Shown here piece by piece: positions 35,477 through 45,870 of a stretch of 64,000 nucleotides of DNA. The notes under the pieces were generated by a model, which made no database searches, was not told the DNA's origin, and was given only the letters and a program-made list of their open reading frames with translations. Source of the stretch: Antedon mediterranea. Lineage: Eukaryota > Echinodermata > Crinoidea > Comatulida > Antedonidae. Made by a program: the position numbers and the translations under genes. Numbering within the stretch: position 1 is the first letter of the stretch; every line of letters starts with the position of its first letter. The stretch is taken from NCBI RefSeq assembly GCF_964355755.1, contig NC_092670.1:24222795-24286794 (forward strand). The letters are read 5' to 3'.

Positions 35477-35548
35477 AATTTTTCTAGAGATATCAAACCA
35501 GAAAAAACATTGACTTGCAATGCACTAATTTTGTTCTGAGACAAATCC
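35477..35548 (-). CDS. LGR locus 1 LRR exon (EKL type, intact)
   Basis: 72 nt, phase 2-2, acceptor tattttgaag, donor GTAAGT. One LRR: 'DLSQNKIS' at the start, Phe at 16, 'LISLEKL' at the end. Confidence 0.85.
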
Positions 35549-35693
35549 CTTCAAAATAGATAAAATACCTAATAAACACTAAATTGACTATTTTAGTATC
35601 AAAGTATAAATGTAAATAAGTCAAAACGACTGATGGACAACAACATAAAAAAGACAATAGAAACTTGGAGAAGGTTTAGAAATAAAAATATTC

Positions 35694-35760
35694 AGTTCTT
35701 TCAGAGATGTCAAACCAGAAAAAGCCTGGTAATTTACTAATTTGGTTGAAAGACAAATCC
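35694..35760 (-). pseudogene. LGR locus 1 decayed LRR exon
   Basis: KEL-type exon with a 5-bp deletion (67 nt, frame lost) and a damaged donor (GAATAT instead of GTGAGT). The same lesions occur at 37290-37356, so they predate the block duplication. Confidence 0.85.
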
Positions 35761-35851
35761 CTTTGAAGTAAATACAGTAAACATGCGAAATAGTATATGT
35801 GATCATTTTTCAATGAGCATTAACAACAATTAAACATAGTCATATAATTAC

Positions 35852-35923
35852 AATTTTTCTAGAGATATCAAACCAGAAAAAACATTGACTTGCAATGCAC
35901 TAATTTTGTTCTCAGATAAATTC
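35852..35923 (-). CDS. LGR locus 1 LRR exon (EKL type, intact)
   Basis: 72 nt, phase 2-2, donor GTAATT. One LRR beginning 'NLSENKIS' and ending 'LISLEKL'. Confidence 0.8.
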
Positions 35924-36136
35924 CTTCAAAATAGATAAAATACCCATTAAACACTAAATTGACTATTTTAGTATCAAGAAAAAACACAATATTATTATCA
36001 TGCCACAGTTCATTGAATGCCACAATCTAACGTTGGCGTCTATTTTTAAATGTGAATAAGTTAAAACGACTAATGGACAACAACATAAAAAAGACAATAG
36101 AGACTTTAGGAAAGTTTAGAAAAAAAAAATACTCAC

Positions 36137-36208
36137 AGTTCTTTCAGAGATGTTAAACCAGAAAAAGCATAGCCTGGTAATGTACTAATTTTGTTGTAAG
36201 ACAAATAT
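36137..36208 (-). CDS. LGR locus 1 LRR exon (KEL type, intact)
   Basis: 72 nt, phase 2-2, donor GTGAGT. One LRR beginning 'YLSYNKIS', with 'LPGYAF' in the middle and 'LTSLKEL' at the end. Confidence 0.85.
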
Positions 36209-36310
36209 CTTTGAAGTAAACACAGTAAACATGCAAAATAGTATATGTTGAACATTTTTCAATGAGCATTAACAACAATTAAACGTAATCATATATAAAA
36301 AATAAACACT

Positions 36311-36373
36311 GGAGATGTCAAACCAGAAAAAAACATTGTCTTGCAATGCACTATTTTTGTTCCAAGACAAATT
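36311..36373 (-). pseudogene. LGR locus 1 decayed LRR exon lacking its donor
   Basis: EKL-type exon in which the 3' end of the exon and the donor have been deleted ('aaacactggagatgt' where intact copies read 'aaacacttacaattttt'). Confidence 0.8.
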
Positions 36374-36589
36374 CTATCAAAATAGATAAAATACCCAGAA
36401 AACATACTAAATTGACTATTTTAGTATCAAGAAAAAACACAATTATTATTATTATTATCAAGTCACAGTATATTGAATCCAACAATCTAACGTTAACGTC
36501 TATTTTTAAATGTGAATAAGTCATAACGACTAATGGACAACAACATAAAAATGACAATATAGACTTCGAGCAAGTTTAGAAATAACAAG

Positions 36590-36668
36590 GACATATACAT
36601 GGCTGCAGTCGCGTGCGAAAATTTGAGTTAGTGTTTACCGACCGACCAACCGACCGACGTAGTAAGCT
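36590..36668. mobile_element. Fragment of GTCGCGTGC-family repeat
   Basis: 'acatggctgcagtcgcgtgc' followed by GACC-rich 'ccgaccgaccaaccgaccg'. It is related to 56203-56296, 14513-14563 and the insertion at 57883-58683, and it lies at the junction of the two 1.6-kb blocks. Confidence 0.6.
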
Positions 36669-37072
36669 GTAGAGTTTATATATTGGAAATGCGTATAATT
36701 GGTAAAACGTAAAATGTTCCAAAAAGATTAAAGGAATAAGGCGAAATAGGAAAATGCAGCATAATCTATAGTAGTTATTATTTTTTTATTTAAACAACTG
36801 AATGATTTTATATTAAAATGTTATAATGCCAATAACAATAGTGAAATTAAGATGATTAAATTTTAAATATTTATCAAGGTTACATAACAAATACTTTAAT
36901 TGTACTTGTTTAGGATGCACAAAACGCTGTTAATACAGGTTTCTATCAAAATGCATTAGGCCTACTTAAATTGTCTTAATATGTATGTGTTTTAACACAT
37001 GGGAAAATTGTCTATGTTGAACATTTTTCAATTAGCATTAACAACATAAAAACATAATCATAATATACTTAC

Positions 37073-37144
37073 AATTTTTCTAGAGATATCAAACCAGAAA
37101 AAACATTGACTTGCAATGCACTAATTTTGTTCTGAGATAAATCT
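37073..37144 (-). CDS. LGR locus 1 LRR exon (EKL type, intact)
   Basis: 72 nt, phase 2-2, donor GTAAGT; 'DLSQNKIS' at the start, 'LISLEKL' at the end. It encodes the same repeat as 35477-35548. Confidence 0.85.
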
Positions 37145-37289
37145 CTTCAAAATAGATAAAATACCTAATAAACACTAAATTGACTATTTTAGTATCAAGG
37201 TATCAATGTAAATAAGTCAAAACGACTGATGGACAACAACATAAAAAAGACAATAGAAACTTGGAGCAGGTTTAGAAAAAAAAATACTC

Positions 37290-37356
37290 AGTTCTTTCAG
37301 AGATGTCAAACCAGAAAAAGCCTGGTAATTTACTAATTTGGTTGAAAGACAAATCC
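37290..37356 (-). pseudogene. LGR locus 1 decayed LRR exon
   Basis: Copy of 35694-35760: 67 nt, frame lost, donor reduced to a non-GT sequence. Confidence 0.85.
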
Positions 37357-37447
37357 CTTTGAAGTAAATACAGTAAACATGCGAAATAGTATATGTGATC
37401 ATTTTTCAATGAGCATTAACAACAATTAAACATAATCATATAATTAC

Positions 37448-37520
37448 AATTTTTCTAGAGATATCAAACCAGAAAAAAACATTGACTTGCAATGCACTAA
37501 TTTTGTTCTCAGATAAATCC
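37448..37520 (-). pseudogene. LGR locus 1 LRR exon with a 1-nt insertion
   Basis: 73 nt because an A-run has seven instead of six A. Splice sites look usable, so inclusion would shift the frame. A sequencing error in the homopolymer is an alternative; the sister exon 35852-35923 is intact. Confidence 0.65.
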
Positions 37521-37734
37521 CTTCAAAATAGATAAAATACCCATTAAACACTAAATTGACTATTTTAGTATCAAGAAAAAACACAATATTATTATCATGC
37601 CACAGTACATTGAATGCCACAATCTAACGTTGCCGTCTATTTTTAAATGTGAATAAGTTAAAACGACTAATGGACAACAACATAAAAAAGACAATAGAGA
37701 CTTTAGGAAAGTTTAGAAGAAAACAAATACTCAC

Positions 37735-37806
37735 AGTTCTTTCAGAGATGTTAAACCAGAAAAAGCATAGCCTGGTAATGTACTAATTTTGTTGTAAGAC
37801 AAATCT
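37735..37806 (-). CDS. LGR locus 1 LRR exon (KEL type, intact)
   Basis: 72 nt, phase 2-2, donor GTGAGT; 'DLSYNKIS' at the start, 'LPGYAF' in the middle, 'LTSLKEL' at the end. Confidence 0.85.
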
Positions 37807-37908
37807 CTTTGAAGTAAACACAGTAAACATGCGAAATAGTATATGTTGAACATTTTTCAATTAGCATTAACAACAATTAAACGTAATCATATATAAAAAA
37901 TAAACACT

Positions 37909-37972
37909 GGAGTTGTCAAACCAGAAAAAAAACTTTGTCTTGCAATGCACTATATTTGTTCCAAGACAAATT
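37909..37972 (-). pseudogene. LGR locus 1 decayed LRR exon lacking its donor
   Basis: Copy of 36311-36373 with the same deletion of the donor. Confidence 0.8.
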
Positions 37973-38295
37973 CTATCAAAATAGATAAAATACCCAGAAA
38001 ACATACTAAATTGACTATTTTAGTATCAAGAAAAAACACAATTATTATTATTATTATTATCAAGTCACAGTATATTGAATCCAACAATCTAACGTTAACG
38101 TCTATTTTTAAATGTGAATAAGTCAAAACGACTAATGGACAACAACATAAAAATGACAATATAGACTAAGAAGAAAGTTTAGAATAACAAGGAATCGCGT
38201 GCGAGAATTTGAGTTTGATGTCAAACCAGCAATGGTCTGACATCAACATAAAAAAGACAATAGAGACTTTGGGCAAGTTTAGAAAAAATACTCAC

Positions 38296-38367
38296 AGTTC
38301 TTTCAGAGATGTCAAACCAGAAAAGGTATCGGCTGGTAATGTACCAATTTGGTTGTAAGACAAATCT
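38296..38367 (-). CDS. LGR locus 1 LRR exon (KEL type, intact)
   Basis: 72 nt, phase 2-2, donor GTGAGT; 'DLSYNQIG' at the start, 'LPADTF' in the middle, 'LTSLKEL' at the end. It differs from its neighbours at the exposed positions. Confidence 0.85.
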
Positions 38368-38468
38368 CTTTAAAGTAAACACAATAAACATGCGAAATTG
38401 TCTATGTTGAACATTTTTCAATTAGCATTAACATAAATTAAAACGTAATCTTATGAAAGATAAACACT

Positions 38469-38538
38469 TGAGATGTCAAACCAGAAAAAATATTTGTCTT
38501 TGTCTTGCAATGCACTAATTTTGTTCCAAAATAAATCC
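38469..38538 (-). pseudogene. LGR locus 1 decayed LRR exon lacking its donor
   Basis: EKL-type relic; 'aaacacttgagatgt' shows the same class of donor deletion, plus a short internal duplication (tttgtc). Confidence 0.75.
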
Positions 38539-38754
38539 CTTCAAAATAGATAAAATATGCCTACCCAGTAAACATAATAAATTGACTATTTTAATATTAG
38601 GGAAAAAAACACAATATCATGTCACAGTACATTGGATGCAACAATCTAACGTTGGCGTCTATTTTTCAATGTAAATAAGTCAGAACGACTGATGGACAAC
38701 AACATAACAAAGACAATAGAAACTTGGAGCAAGTTTAGAAATAAAAATACTTAC

Positions 38755-38826
38755 AGTTCTTTCAGAGATGTCAAACCAGAAAAAGCATAGCCTGGTAATG
38801 TACTAATTTGGTTGAAAGACAAATCT
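38755..38826 (-). CDS. LGR locus 1 LRR exon (KEL type, intact)
   Basis: 72 nt, phase 2-2, donor GTAAGT; 'DLSFNQIS' at the start, 'LPGYAF' in the middle, 'LTSLKEL' at the end. Confidence 0.85.
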
Positions 38827-38919
38827 CTTTAAAATAAACACAATAAACATTCGAAATTGTCTATGTTGAAAATCTTATAATTATCTTTAACAACAATTAA
38901 ACATAATCACATAAAAAAT

Positions 38920-38949
38920 AATGCACTAATTTCGTTCTAAGACAAATCC
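38920..38949 (-). pseudogene. LGR locus 1 truncated LRR exon
   Basis: Only the first ~30 nt of an EKL-type exon remain ('atgcactaatttcgttctaa' on the plus strand). The same truncation is present at 57030-57057. Confidence 0.75.
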
Positions 38950-39181
38950 CTTCAAAATAGATAAAATACTATTAAACACTTTTCAGCAATAAGTAAATGT
39001 AACAAAGATTTAACTTTAATCAAGAAAAAAATATTTTTAAACATGTCAAACCAAAGAAATTGTCTCTTAACATGATTTTGCGATTGATCATAATATGCTA
39101 ACTTAAGTACTTATTACTTTTTTCAGAAAAGGCAGGTTACGTTAGTTAGTAAATAATAATTATATTTATTGTTAGGCCTAC

Positions 39182-39239
39182 AGTTCTTAGAGATATCAAA
39201 CCTGGATGGTAATTCATTAATTTGTATCCCAGAAAATTC
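39182..39239 (-). pseudogene. LGR locus 1 shortened LRR exon
   Basis: 58 nt between 'gtttaatttgaag' and GTAGGC. It matches the start and 'GLISL' end of an LRR exon with a 14-nt internal loss, so inclusion would break the frame. The same form is at 57290-57347. Confidence 0.65.
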
Positions 39240-39481
39240 CTTCAAATTAAACACAATATACGGTAGAAAAGGAAAGTGTGCCAAATCACCAAATAACAAG
39301 TTTACTTTAGTAATAATGTACGTAATTAAGAATATAAATAAATACCTTACATTTTTTTTCAGACATGTTAATCAAGAAAAAAACATATTTTTTTTTAAAC
39401 ATGAGGAATTGTCTATGTTTAACATTGTTTAATTAGCAATAACAACATTTAAACGTAATCATATAAAAAATAAACACTTAC

Positions 39482-39553
39482 AATTTTTCTAGAGATGTTA
39501 AACCAGAAAAAACATTGGCTTGCAATGCACTAATTGCGTTAAGAGACAAATCC
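39482..39553 (-). CDS. LGR locus 1 first LRR exon (EKL type, intact)
   Basis: 72 nt, phase 2-2, donor GTAAGT; 'DLSLNAIS' at the start, 'LTSLEKL' at the end. It is the intact LRR exon nearest the Cys-rich cap exon. Confidence 0.85.
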
Positions 39554-39605
39554 CTTCAAATAGATAAAAACCCAGTAAACATACTAAATTGACTTTTTTA
39601 GTATC

Positions 39606-39652
39606 AAGAAAAAATATCGGCTTGTGTACTAATTTTGTTGAAAGTCAAATCT
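39606..39652 (-). pseudogene. LGR locus 1 truncated LRR exon
   Basis: The 5' half of an LRR exon ('gtgtactaattttgttgaaa' on the plus strand) without a 3' half or donor. Repeated at 57716-57759. Confidence 0.7.
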
Positions 39653-40101
39653 CTTCAAAGTAAATAATAACTAAACATTTTGAAATTTTCTAAATTGAAC
39701 ACTTTTCAAAACTAATTCAATTTCAAAAATATGTTATGTAAATAATAAATATACCTCTTATGCTTTTCATTTTTTTTTTAAAGAATAAATATAATGCTAA
39801 TTTCATTATTCCTCAACATATCTAAACTACGGTGATATTATTTCTATTTCATTTGATAATTTATCTCTGTTTTGTATCCTTTATACATTATACATTATTA
39901 TATGAGGTTTATGCTATAATCTAATTTTCAGTTTTAACCACTCTCACAGTATTATTATACTGTTTAATTTTTGTTTAAAGAAAAATCAACCGCATTCAAA
40001 ACATTTTGTTAGGCCTATGTTTTTCCCCAACTTGTTTCGTCTTAGTCGTTGTCGTCATATTCTTTTAGAAATAATAATGATAGTTCAGTAAAGATACCTA
40101 C

Positions 40102-40231
40102 AATGATTTGATTGGACAATGCTGGTTGTAATTAGAAATGTCTGTCCAGTTATATCTTATTGGATTGTTACAATAATATTCGCATGTCACTGGTGAGAAC
40201 TGACAGGAGAAATTCACTGGGCAAACCGCTT
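40102..40231 (-). CDS. LGR locus 1 Cys-rich N-terminal cap exon
   Basis: 130 nt between acceptor gtttttatag and donor GTAGGT. Two bases complete a codon, 42 codons follow, and two bases (TT) remain. The final TT joins the A or G of any LRR exon to make Leu, giving 'CPIKS-L-DLS'. The peptide starts 'AVCPVNFSCQF' and has five cysteines, consistent with an LRR N-terminal cap. The exon is conserved at 59014-59143. The upstream signal-peptide exon was not found. Confidence 0.8.
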
Positions 40232-42793
40232 CTATAAAAACATAAGAAATAAATAAATAAATAAATACAAAACAATAACCGAAGCTAATTAACAGACAGT
40301 CGTCTTCAAGTAACGTTGTGACACATTAAGATCGTGGGCTCCATTCTGTACGACTGAGGAGAATGATTCACTCTAAGCCTGTGCGGTCACCTTCACCATA
40401 CCTAGGTGTATTTTGGTAAGACTCTAGGCCTACGTTATTATTTTATGTAGTCATAATTTTTTTGTAATCCTGATTCCTTGCCGTTGTTCATTGTGATATG
40501 GATGAGTTTCCTCGCTGACCCCTCCTTGTGTTATTTTACTATCAAAGATGTATTGTCCCCAAAACAATACAAATGAAGATTAATACAACTTCAAACTTTT
40601 CCCCCGAAAATAAAAAAAATCAATTCAAACAAACCAAGACAATCGCTGGATTGACTTTTGTTTTTCTTTAAATTCCAGTTTTATCTAAATCATTGTTTTG
40701 TTTGATTTAATTTTTGGAGATATGAATTGTTTAACAAAAATGGGAAACAAGCAAAACTGCAGAAAATCGATTATTGGAAGTTTACTCAATTTTATAAGTC
40801 TGATAATCAAGATCAAGCGACTACAATAGCAAACATATACATTACACTTTAAAAATATTATACATGTATAATGACAATAATAAAAGCAATCATACCAGAA
40901 ACATTGCAACAAACAGCAAGCGGTACAGTCAAGAATATGACGATTATGATTTTAAAGATGACAGCCATCATTCTTCTTTACTCAACTCAACTAAAAATAA
41001 ACGTTTACTCCATGAACTTGTTCGTTATGTTATAAACGTATCGTGCTAACTACTCATATATAATTGAATAATTCTGTTGCGTTGATTTTAGTGCGTATTA
41101 AACATTTAGACAAATTACTTCACCAGATATTACTAGTATAAACGTCTTAAATAACCAATATCGTAAAGTACAACATTAAAAGTGAAGTAGTCGTGTGGTC
41201 CTCTTAGCCTACTGTTGCAAAATATTTTTTAACGGTGACTAACCCAGAGTTTGAGTCGAAAGTTTGCTAGTTCAGGACTTAACCCCCGTCATTTTAGTAA
41301 TAAATATATATTGTGTTAATAATTTCAGTGCTATTATGCCTACAAAAATTGATTTCAATTGATGTGTCTAATAGAAGTGGTGCTGTTCATAATGTTAATT
41401 GTGGCACATGCAAGCGAAATCGGACATAAGTAGCATTTGTAGATTTGTAGAAACAGCCAAAAACAATAAAAGGCTGAAAAATTACATATTTTTATTTTTA
41501 CAGAAAATGATAACTGAAACAATACTTATTTACATTACCTTGGTATTTTCCTATTTTGAGACAAATAAATAGATACATTTTAACATTTTGTTTAGTATGT
41601 TGGTTAAAAGGATGGTGTAAATTATGTATGATTTTCATAAAACCTATCATGTTTTATGCTTAAATTGAAAGTGTTCCATTGGGTTGATTTTAATTAAATT
41701 CATCATTTCTGTCCTTAACCTGAACAAAAATAATGCAGCCTGGTGTCTAGTCATATGTTGTATGCTCCTACGTTTATTTTTATTTGTGAAAGTTATCTCC
41801 TTTTTAGTTTTTACCGAGTAAATCCTGTAAATGTTTTAATTGTTGCTATTTTTTGTTATATTCTTAAATCTGGCTTTTGTATAATTGTTTCTTTATCTTA
41901 ATTCTCGTCAAAGTATACCTACACTATGAGAAAAGCACAGATGGAATACGTGACTAGATTCTTCTTAACTTTGATTTAACATGCGTCTTGGAGTACCGGC
42001 TTTGTTATTATTAATTATAATTGATAAAGTTCGTCGTCGTATTTGATATTAATTTAGTGTTTAGTTAAATTTAACATCGCGTTCATGTTGTCTATACGCA
42101 TTTAGATTTTACAAATAATAATTCCTTCCTATGAGTTGTTTTTCTCTTGTAATGTAGAATTAAGCCTACCGTATTGTGTATGTTATTACACATTCAAATA
42201 TTATTGTTTAATATTGATTTGGAGTTTGCAGGGTTTTAACTTTATAACTTTAACCATGGAGAAATCTTTAACTAAATCATAAACTGACTGTATTACAGCA
42301 TTAGTTTCCTTATGGCCTATTTATTACATTAAACTATTGCGCATATATCAAAATATACCGATTTAATTGTACAGAAAAAGAAATATAATATTGTCTCCCA
42401 GCCCTCCTAAAAAATATTTTTAAATTGTTTGATTATTTATGCCGTTTTAATACGAAACACAATTGTTAATCATGTTTACCAAAATTGGATCGAAACACAA
42501 ATATTTAGCTGAACACCCTGTAATTTAAAGCAGTCTTAAGTGTCTTATAGATAATGATTTGTTTAAATTTAATTTGGTTGTCTAATTAAGTGAAATCATA
42601 ATTTAATAAACATGATAAAAACTAAAAAGTGACCTTACTTTAAGTCTGATTTTATTAATCTTCATTTACCATGTTTTAGGGCACATCTTTAAATTATTTT
42701 TAAAACAGCATTATGTTATACAGAATGAATGAATACATATTCATAACGGTTGATATGTAAGAAAGTTCTTGGCATACCTTATAAATCTAATAA
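40232..42793. other. 5' region of LGR locus 1, no exon identified
   Basis: It aligns with 59144-60728 and 62050-62841 in locus 2, interrupted there by a Helitron-like insertion and replaced at 41400-41690. A plus-strand 61-codon frame (40864-41049) is conserved at 59776-59961. It has no domain and is on the opposite strand to the receptor, so I do not call it a gene. A signal-peptide exon of the receptor should lie in or beyond this region. Confidence 0.5.
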
Positions 42794-43300
42794 CGACAGA
42801 TCACGAGGGCTGAACTTGGGCGTTTTCCATTATGGATTGATGTATACAAGAAATTGTTAGCTTTTTTGCTAAAGGTAATCGGAATGGCTCCAAATCGACT
42901 TCCTTATAAATGTTATGCGCTTTTGAAGCGATTTCAGGAAAACGAAGGTAAACCAAATTGGGTATCAAATATCAAATCAATCCTCAAGCGATACCGGTAT
43001 GGCTTCGGCTATGCATGGCTTAACCAGGGTGTTGGAAATAAGCGTTTATTTCTTATGTAATTTAAAAAAACGATGTATTCACAGGAGTGGCGGTCACAAT
43101 CTGACTCACGCAGCAGACTTTTTTATCTCAATATTAAACAGTCAATTAAGTTAGAAAAAAAAACAAACAACAAGTAAAAGTATTTATGCATAGAAGATAC
43201 ATTTTGTTGATAAGGACCTCATCACACAACTTAAATGTAAATATTAGAGTAAATGATAATTTCTTAAACCTATGTCAGATTTAAATGCTTATGTTAATCT
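42794..43300 (+). mobile_element. LINE ORF fragment (C-terminal region), decayed
   Basis: From 42794 a frame reads 'RAELGRFPLWIDVYKKLL', then 'MAPNRLPYKCYALLKR' and 'YGFGYAWLNQGVGNKRLFL'. This block is typical of the region downstream of the reverse transcriptase in some invertebrate LINE ORFs. A stop at about 43060 is followed in another frame by 'MYSQEWRSQSDSRSRLFYL', and later 'RTSSHNLNVNI' near 43215. The repeated frame changes show decay. A matching copy at 62842 shows that insertion preceded the segmental duplication. Confidence 0.75.
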
Positions 43301-43929
43301 GTCAAAGTATTTATTTGTATCGTTAAAAAGGAGAGAGTCAACCTTACAATAATATATTGTGAATCTATGCGCCCGTGGCCTAAAGATAAAATAAAGGCAG
43401 GCACCATTGCCTGGAATTAAAAAAAAACCTAGGCCTAACATCTCAATAAATGATATAGCATTTATCTTTGTTCTAAATTTACGAAACAATCCATTTTATT
43501 AATAAATTCCACTTTGTTCTTTTGCCCATTTATTACAAAATCCTGCTACATAGTACAGATCTGAAACGCGAAATATATTCGTCTATTTCTTTTTCAGGCT
43601 TGGGGAAACCGCAATGGTATCGTTATTGGAATAAATAAAGGAACTCATAGGTAATAGTATACCTAAAATTAGCTAACAAAGATGAGGATTAGGCACAGAA
43701 AACCACAAATACATAAATCATAACATACATTTATTCATCTCATAAACAAACAAACCAAGCAAAGAATAAAAAATATTTTTAATGATGAAAGGGACCTCCA
43801 ACAAGAAACCCCAGCCAGAACAACACAAAAAGAAGCAGATAGGTTAAATGAACCCATTATAGGCCAACATACTGTACATTACATTATACATAATCATGGC
43901 ATAATTATTACATTAGCTTAGTAAAAATT
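43301..43929. other. Duplicated non-coding flank
   Basis: Nearly identical to 63350-63967. It holds no exon I can support. Confidence 0.5.
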
Positions 43930-45690
43930 ATTATAAATCAATAAAAGAAAGTTTATATTTCATCTTCAAAATAGCCAACGATGAAGCTGTCAATGCTGTT
44001 CCATATTTCAAGAGCAACACAGCATTAAGACTAGTACATTTAAATTTTCTTTTCTTTGACTTAAGTCTAGTTTTACCTCTAGTGTTATAATTGTGCTTGT
44101 TCGATTCTTTTCCAAAGATAGACACCAACCTAGTATTTAGATCATGAGTGACAGAGTACATTACAGTACCAATTTGATAAGAAATAAAGTCTTGCATTTT
44201 AAGAAGTCCATGTCTACGGAAGACGGACGATACACTGTCTCTGAACTTTGTGAAGGTGATAACACGTAGTGTTTTCTTTGGAGACGCTTGATTTCATTCA
44301 TACAAATACGATTCGTACGTGCAACCCCATACAACAATGCCATACTTGAATATTGGTTCTATAAGGGATTTATATATCGAAAGTAAGGCTTTAAGTGGTA
44401 GAAAGTGTTTTACTCTATAGTATGCCAATATACTTAGATACTTTTTTTGATACGACGTCAATGTGTTCTTTGAAATTAACATGATCGTCTAAATAAACCC
44501 CACGAAATTTAGTTTTATTTGCTCTTTTGTAAATCTGTAAATAAAACTTTAATTTGATCTATGTCAACTTTTCTTTTTATACTTCGAAATATCATAAAAT
44601 TGGTTTTATTTACATTTAATGACAGTTTGTTACATTACAACCATTCATTAATTTTATCAATTTCGGTAGCGACCAGAGTATTTAATTTTTGTGAGATAAG
44701 AAAATATTAGTATCATCAACAAATAAAATAAGGGATAACAGTTTAGAGCAACTAAAGATATCATTGATGTAAAGTATAAATATGAGGGGTCCAAGTATAG
44801 ACACTTGGGGCACACCATATTCAATATTACGAATTGTAGATTTAACATTATCAAAGACTGTGTATTGGCGTCTTCGGGAGACATAGCTCTTAAACCAATT
44901 TAAAGCTGTACCCCTGATACGGTACTAATCAAGTTTCTTTTTGTAAAATGATGTGATCAATCGTATCGAATGCTTTGCTAATTTCCACAAATATACCGAT
45001 ACCATACTCTCCCTATATCAATGGCATCGAATACCTTATCGATACGTTTGAGAATAGCCATATATGTGGAGCTTTGTTTTTGAAGACCGAATTGAGAAAG
45101 GTGAATAATTTTAGTTTTCTGTACATAGTTATATAGCCTATTGTATACAATACGCTCTAGAATTTTAGATAGGGTGAGATGCACGGAGATAGGTCTGTAG
45201 TTTGAAAATAAATTTTCTCTCTTAATCACCGGCTTTATTTGTTGGAACAACCCTGGCTATCTTTGTCATATCAGGTACAATACCCGTTTCTAGCGAAAGG
45301 TTAAAAATGTAACAACGGAATTGAAAGAGGGTAAATAATATGTTTAATGATCCTGCTATTGTTATCATCCACACCTTCAGTGTTGGAGGTTTGCATGCTT
45401 CTAACAAGTTGTATAATTTCTTCTGGGTTGGTAGAATAAAAAAAAGAAGGAGTTAGTAAAACTACCTTTTAAGAATGTCTGATAGTTTATGTTGCTAGTC
45501 TGGATATTATTAGCCAGGGTTGCCCTAATATTTGTAAAATAATCAATGAAACCATCAGAAGTGAATTTAGCGTCATCGGTGTCAGGGGTAACAGCTTTCT
45601 TCCTATTTCCCCTGCTGAGAACCTCACCAAGAATATTCCAAGTCTGCTTTCACGTTACTTTTAGCCGCACCGAGAGCACTGGAGTAATAT
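43930..45690 (-). mobile_element. Decayed CR1/Jockey-like LINE reverse transcriptase
   Basis: Read on the minus strand, it has 'NYRPISVHLTLSKILERIVYN' style RT motif 1-2 and 'SQFGLQKQSSTYMAI' (about 45000-45200). These are followed by the thumb/C-terminal block 'LSIYKSLIEPIFKYGIVVWG' (about 44320-44390) and 'HNYNTRGKTRLK' (about 44080). At least five frame breaks separate the segments. The 3' end at 43930 is matched by sequence at the right edge of the window (63967-64000). Confidence 0.85.
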
Positions 45691-45774
45691 TGGCGTTTAC
45701 AAATTCTAATTAAATGAGTGAGTTTGTTTTTGTATTTAGTATATTTTTGTCTATTGTTATCACTTGGATTTTTG

Positions 45775-45775
<1 letters not shown>

Positions 45776-45868
<93 letters not shown>
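45776..45868. repeat. (TA)n microsatellite
   Basis: About 90 bp of TA dinucleotides with small interruptions (tgta, taata). The Tyr/Ile-rich frames on both strands here are artefacts of it. Confidence 0.95.

Positions 45869-45870
<2 letters not shown>

Larger units (their letters stand above)
35076..38215 (-). repeat. Tandem duplication of a ~1.6-kb LRR-exon block
   Basis: 35076-36675 and 36676-about 38215 are near-identical, beginning 'gtttatatattggaaatgcg' in both. The pair shares the same order: intact EKL-type exon, 5-bp-deleted KEL-type exon, EKL-type exon, KEL-type exon, donor-less exon. The second EKL-type exon has gained one A in the second copy. Confidence 0.9.

Noticed and set aside
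35076-38215. CRISPR-like array
   Set aside because: The regular repeats are 72-nt LRR exons with introns of varying length in a eukaryotic gene; there are no short direct repeats with unique spacers.
39169-39432. Plus-strand LRR-like peptide ('NLDGNSLICIPENSF')
   Set aside because: The same DNA aligns on the minus strand to the array's LRR exons (acceptor, 'GLISL' and donor positions), so the plus-strand reading is a coincidence of the repeat.
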